DNA of 64,000 nt from JAMHWD01 sp035911135 (GTDB taxonomy: Bacteria > Pseudomonadota > Alphaproteobacteria > Micavibrionales > Micavibrionaceae): the NCBI GenBank assembly GCA_035911135.1, contig JAMHWD010000003.1:30540-94539 (forward strand), given 5' to 3'. A program made the position numbers and the translations under genes. The notes below the pieces were generated by a model. That model saw only the letters and a list, made by a program, of their open reading frames with translations. It made no database searches and was not told the DNA's origin. Positions 59,720 through 64,000 of this stretch are shown here, one piece after another (position 1 is the stretch's first letter; every line of letters begins with the position of its first letter).

Positions 59720-62005
59720 ATTTTCCAGGAAATTCAAGATCTCTGCCTTCACGTCTATCTCTACCAAGGGCTTGGGCAGATAAGCGTTCATACCGGCTTC
59801 GATGCATTTATCCTTATCGCCAACCAGCGCATGCGCTGTCATGCCAATAATGGGCGTGGCATTCATCTTGCGTTCGTTCTCCAGCTTGCGGATTTCACGT
59901 GTGGCTGTAAAACCATCCATTTCCGGCATCTGAACATCCATAAGAATAATGTCATATTTATTATTCTGCCATAGCTCCAGCGCCTCGGCACCGTTATGCG
60001 CGATGTCATGGGCGATTTGCAAATCATCCAGAATATAGGAAATAACGACAATATTGCCTTCATAATCTTCCACCACCAGAATTTTGGTATCGTCTGACAG
60101 AAGCAATTTAATGCGCTCGTTAATCTTTCTGGCAAGGTCAGGATTGCTCTGGGCGATCGAGGGCTGGGCCGTAATGCCCATTGGCAAGACTAATGAGAAT
60201 GTTGAACCCTTGCCGGTTTCGCTGGCCAGGAAAATATCGCCGCCCATTAATCGGGCCAGATTGCGTGAAATCGGCAAGCCCAATCCGGTGCCGCCATATT
60301 TGCGGGATACACTGGCATCGGCTTGTTTGAAACGCTCAAAAATCATGTCAAAATTTTCAGGCGATATGCCAATGCCTGTATCCTTTACATCAATACGCAG
60401 GTAAGGCTGGCTTTCACGGTCCTCGATTGTAGCCTTTAGTGAGACCCCGCCCTGATCCGTAAATTTGACAGCATTGCCGGCAAGATTGATCAGTATCTGG
60501 CGCAGGCGCACACGGTCGCCGTGAAAGATCATGTCCTTGACTTCGCTGTAATCGAATACGAAGCTTATGCCCTTTTCCGAGGCCCGCAGCGCCATGATGC
60601 TGATGACGCCTTCAAATATTTCATCCATCGGGAAATCTTCGGTGTTGAGCTCCAGCTCGCCACTTTCAATCTTGGAAAAATCAAGAATATCATTAACCAG
60701 ATCCTTGAGCGAGGATGAGCTTGAGGACAATGTACGCATGAGCTGCTTCTGGCGCTCATCCAGATTGTCCTTGCGTTTGTCCATGATTTCGGCGATGCCG
60801 CTGATGGCTGTCAGGGGGGTGCGGATTTCATGACTCATATGGGCCAGAAATTCAATTTTTGCAAGGCTGGCTTCCTGCGCGCGCCGCTTTTCATTCTCAA
60901 GGCGTTCGTGGGATTGCTTGATATGCGTGATGTCGTTCAGCGCTCCGACAAGACGGCGCGGCTTGCTGCGACGGTCATATTGCGCCTTGCCGCGAGAATG
61001 TACCCAGATCCAGCGCCCGGATGCATGCTTCATACGAAATTCCAGAGAAAATTCACCTATCTTGCCTGTCAGATAATCTTGCGTGATTTCATCCACGTGG
61101 CTGATATCATCGGGATGGATGAATTCTCTTGCTTCTTCGAATGTACCGATGCTGGCCGGTCGTTCATAGCCCAGCATTTCAAAATACCGGCGGGCAAAGA
61201 AGATTTTATTGGTTTCAAGATCCCAGTCGTAAACGCCGGCTTGTGTTGCTTCGATGGCAAGCGCAAAACGATCCTCGGTGTTACGCAGGGTTGTTTCGAT
61301 GATCGTATTTTTGCGCTGGGCATAAAATAAAATCCCGTTCAAGCTCAGCAGCAAAATCGTACCGCCGGCAAGGCTGGCGATGAGCGTAAAGAGATATTCC
61401 TGTTTTTTATTATCCAGCGCCTCAACGCGCTCACGCAATAATCCGTGTTCTTCGGATAACAGGCTGTAATTGATGCGGGCGATATTATCTTTCAATCCAT
61501 TGACGATCTGTACATCATCGACAAATGTCTTGTCCACGATGGGACCGGAATATTTGGTGGCGCGACTTTCGAGTTGCTGCGTGAAATCGGCCAGATAGCT
61601 TTGCGCTTCTTTCAGGCGGCTCTGCTGGGAAGGGTTGTCGATGATAAGTTCGGCAATCTTGGCAAAGTTTTCTGAAGTTTTGATTTTCAGGAGTTCATAT
61701 TTCTCCAGAAAACTCTTGTCCCCGGTCAACAGATAGCCGCGTTGTGCGGAAAGCATACCTTCGATAAACGACGATATCTGCTCGGCCTCAATGATAATGT
61801 CATGCGTGTGACGGATGCGTAGATCCACGCGCTCCATCTCATGGCCACCGCGCAAAATCACATATCCCAGTGATCCCGTCCCGATGATGAGCAGTGAAAA
61901 GAAAATCATAAAATTGCGTAGCAGAATCTTATCTGTGGCGCTGTTTTTTATAAAATCCCTGAACCGCGTTAGGCTATCGAATTTATCCATGATCTTGTCT
62001 ATCAT
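59699..62005 (-). CDS. Hybrid sensor histidine kinase with CHASE3, PAS and receiver domains
   Basis: A 768-residue membrane kinase. Order: transmembrane helix 1 (FMIFFSLLIIGTGSLGYVIL), CHASE3-type periplasmic domain (about residues 60-200), helix 2 (TLIASLAGGTILLLSLNGIL), a PAS domain (VYDWDLETNKIFFARRYFEM), HisKA with HMSHEIRTPLTAISGIAEIM, HATPase with NLAGNAVKFTDQGGVSLKA and GTGLGLPISRNLARLMGG, and a C-terminal receiver with IILMDVQMPEMDGFTATREI. ATG 62005 is chosen; a TTG at 62032 also opens the frame. It probably feeds the nearby OmpR-type regulator or a phosphorelay to the stress sigma factor. Confidence 0.92.
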   Translation of the reverse strand: MIDKIMDKFDSLTRFRDFIKNSATDKILLRNFMIFFSLLIIGTGSLGYVILRGGHEMERVDLRIRHTHDIIIEAEQISSFIEGMLSAQRGYLLTGDKSFLEKYELLKIKTSENFAKIAELIIDNPSQQSRLKEAQSYLADFTQQLESRATKYSGPIVDKTFVDDVQIVNGLKDNIARINYSLLSEEHGLLRERVEALDNKKQEYLFTLIASLAGGTILLLSLNGILFYAQRKNTIIETTLRNTEDRFALAIEATQAGVYDWDLETNKIFFARRYFEMLGYERPASIGTFEEAREFIHPDDISHVDEITQDYLTGKIGEFSLEFRMKHASGRWIWVHSRGKAQYDRRSKPRRLVGALNDITHIKQSHERLENEKRRAQEASLAKIEFLAHMSHEIRTPLTAISGIAEIMDKRKDNLDERQKQLMRTLSSSSSSLKDLVNDILDFSKIESGELELNTEDFPMDEIFEGVISIMALRASEKGISFVFDYSEVKDMIFHGDRVRLRQILINLAGNAVKFTDQGGVSLKATIEDRESQPYLRIDVKDTGIGISPENFDMIFERFKQADASVSRKYGGTGLGLPISRNLARLMGGDIFLASETGKGSTFSLVLPMGITAQPSIAQSNPDLARKINERIKLLLSDDTKILVVEDYEGNIVVISYILDDLQIAHDIAHNGAEALELWQNNKYDIILMDVQMPEMDGFTATREIRKLENERKMNATPIIGMTAHALVGDKDKCIEAGMNAYLPKPLVEIDVKAEILNFLENKKKAAA

Positions 62006-62032
62006 ATATTTATTGCCATACGCCAGAAGCAA

Positions 62033-62068
62033 AAAGCGCGCTTCCCTGTCTGGAAAGCGCGCTTTTCT
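62033..62068. terminator. Terminator-like hairpin between the kinase and DUF1328 genes
   Basis: AAAGCGCGCTT and AAAGCGCGCTTTT sides (near 62033 and 62054) form a long GC-rich stem with a bulge and a 6-base loop, then a T-rich run. It can end the minus-strand DUF1328 transcript before the kinase. Confidence 0.6.
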
Positions 62069-62094
62069 TCTCTAGGAGATTGTTGAATTTATTC

Positions 62095-62271
62095 CTATGC
62101 TGGCGGTATTCGGCCGCGCAAGGCATGGGACAGGGCTGATATCAGAAACAGCACCAGAAACACAACAAAGAGTATCCGCGCAATATCGACCGAAACGGCC
62201 GCAATACCGCCAAAACCCAGAACGCCGGCAATCAAGGCCAGGACCAGAAATGTTAAAGCCCAGTTCAGCAT
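62095..62271 (-). CDS. DUF1328 (YtjA-like) small membrane protein
   Basis: A 58-residue protein, shorter than usual gene-calling limits and in a different frame from a longer spurious ORF there. It matches DUF1328: MLNWALTFLVLALIAGVLGF, then FGGIAAVSVDIARILFVVFL, two membrane helices, and a short basic tail. An AAAGGAAAA ribosome site precedes the ATG. DUF1328 proteins are small inner-membrane proteins often induced by stress; their function is unknown. A perfect EcfG-type promoter is upstream. Confidence 0.86.
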   Translation of the reverse strand: MLNWALTFLVLALIAGVLGFGGIAAVSVDIARILFVVFLVLFLISALSHALRGRIPPA

Positions 62272-62342
62272 GATTTTTTCCTTTCATTCATTCTATTAAC
62301 CAGTCTAAGAGCGATGTTTAAAATCGCCAATCATGCATGGTC

Positions 62343-62368
62343 AACGCGCCTGCTTAAGAGATTGTTCC
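62343..62368 (-). promoter_or_regulatory. EcfG-type general stress promoter upstream of DUF1328
   Basis: On the minus strand GGAAC (62368-62364), 17 bases, CGTT (62346-62343), a perfect consensus match about 72 bases before the DUF1328 start. Confidence 0.78.
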
Positions 62369-62403
62369 AAAAAGCTATTATTTGGCTTCCATTGCTGGGG
62401 TTT

Positions 62404-62429
62404 GGAACTTTTCCCTTGCCTTGCTTGTT
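62404..62429 (+). promoter_or_regulatory. EcfG-type general stress promoter upstream of the OmpA-domain gene
   Basis: GGAAC (62404-62408), 17 bases, TGTT (62426-62429), about 80 bases before the ATG at 62509. It is back-to-back with the DUF1328 promoter. Confidence 0.7.
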
Positions 62430-62508
62430 GAAGATTTACAAGACCCGCTGTAAGGTAGGGGGGTTATAAAAAAATAAATATTATCAAATGCTTGGAAAGG
62501 AAAACCTT

Positions 62509-63201
62509 ATGTCTATCAAATTTCGCACTGTTAAAATGCTGGCCTGCGGTATTGCCGCTGTTTCGGTTATGGGCGCTGCTCAGCCTGCCTATGCCGGTCA
62601 TGATGGCGATCACGGATTTTTTGGCTTCACAGGCCATCACGAACTGGCTTACGAGGATTATCTTCATTTGTTATCCAATGAACAAAAACTTGAGTTGCAT
62701 GAATATCTGAATTACGAGCACCGCGAGCCATGCCAGAATTACCGCGAAATCCCTGTGGGCTTTACCCGCGTTGGCTGTGATCTGGAATATATCTATCCGG
62801 TTGCAGAAAAACCTGCGCCCGCGCCCCAGCGCGTCCAGGTGGCCGAGCAAACAACATATTCGGCTGTGCTGACTTCTTATGAGATTCACTTTGGCTTTGA
62901 CAGTGCGGCGCTGGAAACGCAGGCCGAGGAAGTTATCAACCGCGTCGCCAGCGAGATCACCACCTATAAGCCATCCGAAGTTACGGTTGCGGGCTATACC
63001 GACAAGGCAGGCCCCAATGATTATAATGTGAAGCTTTCCGAACGCCGGGCGCAGGCTGTATCCGATGCCCTGACCGGGCGCGGCGTGCCGAACCGGGTCG
63101 TGACCGAGGAAGCCTATGGCGAAACTGTTCCGGCTGTGGATACCAATGATGGCGTACCGCTGCGCGAAAACAGACGCGTGGTCATTGAATTCCGTAAGTA
63201 A
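62509..63201 (+). CDS. Secreted OmpA-C-domain protein
   Basis: A 230-residue exported protein. The signal peptide (MSIKFRTVKMLACGIAAVSV, to about AYA) leads into a His-rich segment (GHDGDHGFFGFTGHHELAYE) and a Cys-containing middle (CQNYREIPVGFTRVGCD). The C-terminal OmpA domain (residues about 120-230) has the core IHFGFDSAALETQAEEVINR, VAGYTDKAGPNDYNVKLSER and RAQAVSDAL, and binds peptidoglycan. ATG 62509 after GGAAAGGAAAA is the better start. It is in the envelope-stress group with an EcfG-type promoter. Confidence 0.88.
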   Translation: MSIKFRTVKMLACGIAAVSVMGAAQPAYAGHDGDHGFFGFTGHHELAYEDYLHLLSNEQKLELHEYLNYEHREPCQNYREIPVGFTRVGCDLEYIYPVAEKPAPAPQRVQVAEQTTYSAVLTSYEIHFGFDSAALETQAEEVINRVASEITTYKPSEVTVAGYTDKAGPNDYNVKLSERRAQAVSDALTGRGVPNRVVTEEAYGETVPAVDTNDGVPLRENRRVVIEFRK

Positions 63202-63213
63202 ACTGTAACTTTT

Positions 63214-63250
63214 CAGGCAGGGCGGGGTTTCATATATCCTGACCTGCCTG
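63214..63250 (+). terminator. Possible hairpin after the OmpA-domain gene
   Basis: CAGGCAGG (63214-63221) and CCTGCCTG (63243-63250) pair over 8 bases with a 21-base loop and only TTCT after it. It might end the transcript or shape the leader of the next gene. Confidence 0.3.
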
Positions 63251-63274
63251 TTCTAACCCTTTGTGACAAAAACC

Positions 63275-63472
63275 ATGAACAGCAACATCAATCTAGGCCA
63301 CATTACAGATATGGACATTCAGGCACTGGTAGATAATCAGCTGAGCGGTTTTGATAAGCTCCGCGTTCTGGAGCATATCGAGCTTAATGAAATGGCGCGT
63401 TTGCGCTATGAGGCCCTGATAGAGCAAAAAGCGCTCCTGCGCCGCTGGTGGATCACACAGCAGAATGCTTAG
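63275..63472 (+). CDS. Small anti-sigma-like protein
   Basis: A 65-residue protein from ATG 63275 (GTG 63263 would add four residues). The segment DMDIQALVDNQLSGFDKLRV followed by LEHIELNEMARLRYEAL resembles the N-terminal helices of zinc-type anti-sigma factors, which read ALVDGQL and so on. The usual His-x3-Cys-x2-Cys zinc ligands and the membrane helix are absent, so it would be a shortened or divergent member. It could bind the nearby ECF sigma factor. A weak hairpin lies just upstream. Confidence 0.5.
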   Translation: MNSNINLGHITDMDIQALVDNQLSGFDKLRVLEHIELNEMARLRYEALIEQKALLRRWWITQQNA

Positions 63473-63679
63473 AGTATTCGTGAATTTTACGGGATAAGAT
63501 AAAGAGTGAAGGGATTCATATAAATACTTCAATTTATTGATATTATTACAAAAATTTTAATTCAAACTTTCAATATACCCCTATTTATACCCCCAACTGA
63601 TAATCTCTGTAGATGCTATATTACATTTTTTACTGGCTATTCTTAATATATCTCCCCTCGGAGCTGAAAAGCTTAACAG
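63473..63679. other. AT-rich spacer without recognised genes
   Basis: About 200 AT-rich bases between the small anti-sigma-like gene and the IS end. I found no promoter of good quality, no repeat and no small gene in it. Confidence 0.5.
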
Positions 63680-64000
63680 TGACCCGCCCCCTATAATTGA
63701 GTCCGGTATTAGAGTGAATCTGGTATCAAGAAACGGACATCAAATTATGGAGGCATTGCATGGCAAGGAAGCGTTAGACGGCGGAGCAACTTATCGGAGA
63801 TTTGCGTCAGGCGGAGGTGTTGATTGGTCAGGGTCGCAGCATGGATGAGGTTCTGCGCGAGATTGGCGTGACGGGCAACACGTATTACCGCTGGCGCAAG
63901 GAATATGGCGGGATGGGCATGGATCAGGCCAAACGGCTTAAAGAGCTGGAAGCCGAGAACACAAGGCTCAAGCGTGTTGTAGCTGATTTGACATTGGACA
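63680..64000 (+). mobile_element. IS3-family insertion sequence, left part (continues past the window)
   Basis: The end TGACCCGCCCCCTATAATTG at 63680 begins with TG as in IS3-family inverted repeats. About 80 bases later a GGAGG ribosome site and an IS407-like orfA follow, and the element runs off the window edge. The matching right end and target duplication are not in view, so the boundary at 63680 is provisional. Confidence 0.75.
63760..64000 (+). pseudogene. IS3-family transposase OrfA, interrupted by a stop codon at codon 6
   Basis: The frame starts MARKR, then TAG at 63775-63777, then reads on in the same frame as TAEQLIGDLRQAEVLIGQGR, TGNTYYRWRKEYGGMG and ELEAENTRLKRVVADL. This is the helix-turn-helix and leucine-zipper N terminus of IS407-group OrfA, where the family has KR(Y/H/F)TAEQI. 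The stop thus replaces one conserved residue, probably a nonsense change; a GGAGG ribosome site 6 bases before the ATG supports the intended start. Internal starts could still make a shortened protein. The 3' part lies outside the window. Confidence 0.72.

Noticed and set aside
62072..62287. 71-residue minus-strand frame at the DUF1328 locus
   Set aside because: It is out of frame with the clear DUF1328 protein (62095-62271) and has a cysteine-rich nonsense-like sequence.
1..64000. CRISPR arrays, prophage, tRNA and rRNA genes
   Set aside because: I scanned the intergenic gaps for regularly spaced repeats, cloverleaf arms and phage genes and saw none; a covariance search was not possible.

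Overview
The window reads as a chromosomal segment of an alphaproteobacterium. The evidence is a GcrA cell-cycle regulator, the linked rpoZ-rsh and acpS-lepB-rnc-era genes, a fused CysN/CysC, a double cold-shock-domain protein, and several copies of the promoter GGAAC-N17-(C/T)GTT used by the alphaproteobacterial general stress sigma factor EcfG. A genus cannot be named from sequence alone. Coding density is high, most genes overlap by 1-4 bases or sit a few bases apart, and I see no tRNA, rRNA or CRISPR array.

Layout. (1) 1-3.7 kb: sulfate activation operon cysD - LprI-like gene - cysN/C - cysQ, which makes PAPS and removes PAP. (2) 3.7-17.3 kb: housekeeping genes: uup and typA, an alpha/beta hydrolase-fold protein lacking its serine, rpmI-rplT, a HAD phosphatase, pheS-GNAT-pheT, a tandem pair of unknown paralogues, and fadD. 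(3) 17.4-22.3 kb: double cold-shock protein and an RND efflux pump with its adaptor. (4) 22.4-33.3 kb: gcrA (DnaA box and GANTC site upstream), era-rnc-lepB-acpS, an orphan gene, apt, rsh, rpoZ, a NYN-domain nuclease, a family 5 uracil-DNA glycosylase and two unknown proteins.

(5) 33.3-52.9 kb: a surface polysaccharide locus of about 17 genes. It has a NeuC-type epimerase, two CMP-acylneuraminate cytidylyltransferases, a UDP-uronate epimerase, a TviB-type UDP-sugar dehydrogenase, two GT4 glycosyltransferases, three GT-B or capsule-type proteins, an ABC flippase, a sulfotransferase, a methyltransferase, an asparagine-synthetase-type amidotransferase, a dehydrogenase and a beta-propeller protein. 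The likely product is an acidic glycan carrying nonulosonate and amidated uronate, and possibly sulfated with PAPS from region 1. The nonulosonate synthase (NeuB type) is not here.

(6) 53-63.5 kb: an envelope and stress island. An ECF sigma factor, an OmpR-type response regulator and a CHASE3 hybrid histidine kinase sit among small stress-type genes: DUF2383, an EF-hand protein, DUF883/YqjD, a YqjE-like protein, entericidin, a 24-residue membrane peptide, DUF1328 and an OmpA-domain protein. Four clear and one slightly weaker EcfG-type promoter lie directly upstream of five of them. Three of the genes (24-aa peptide, entericidin, DUF1328) are very short and were found by translating the intergenic sequence by hand. 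(7) 63.7-64 kb: the left end of an IS3-family element whose orfA carries an in-frame TAG at codon 6.
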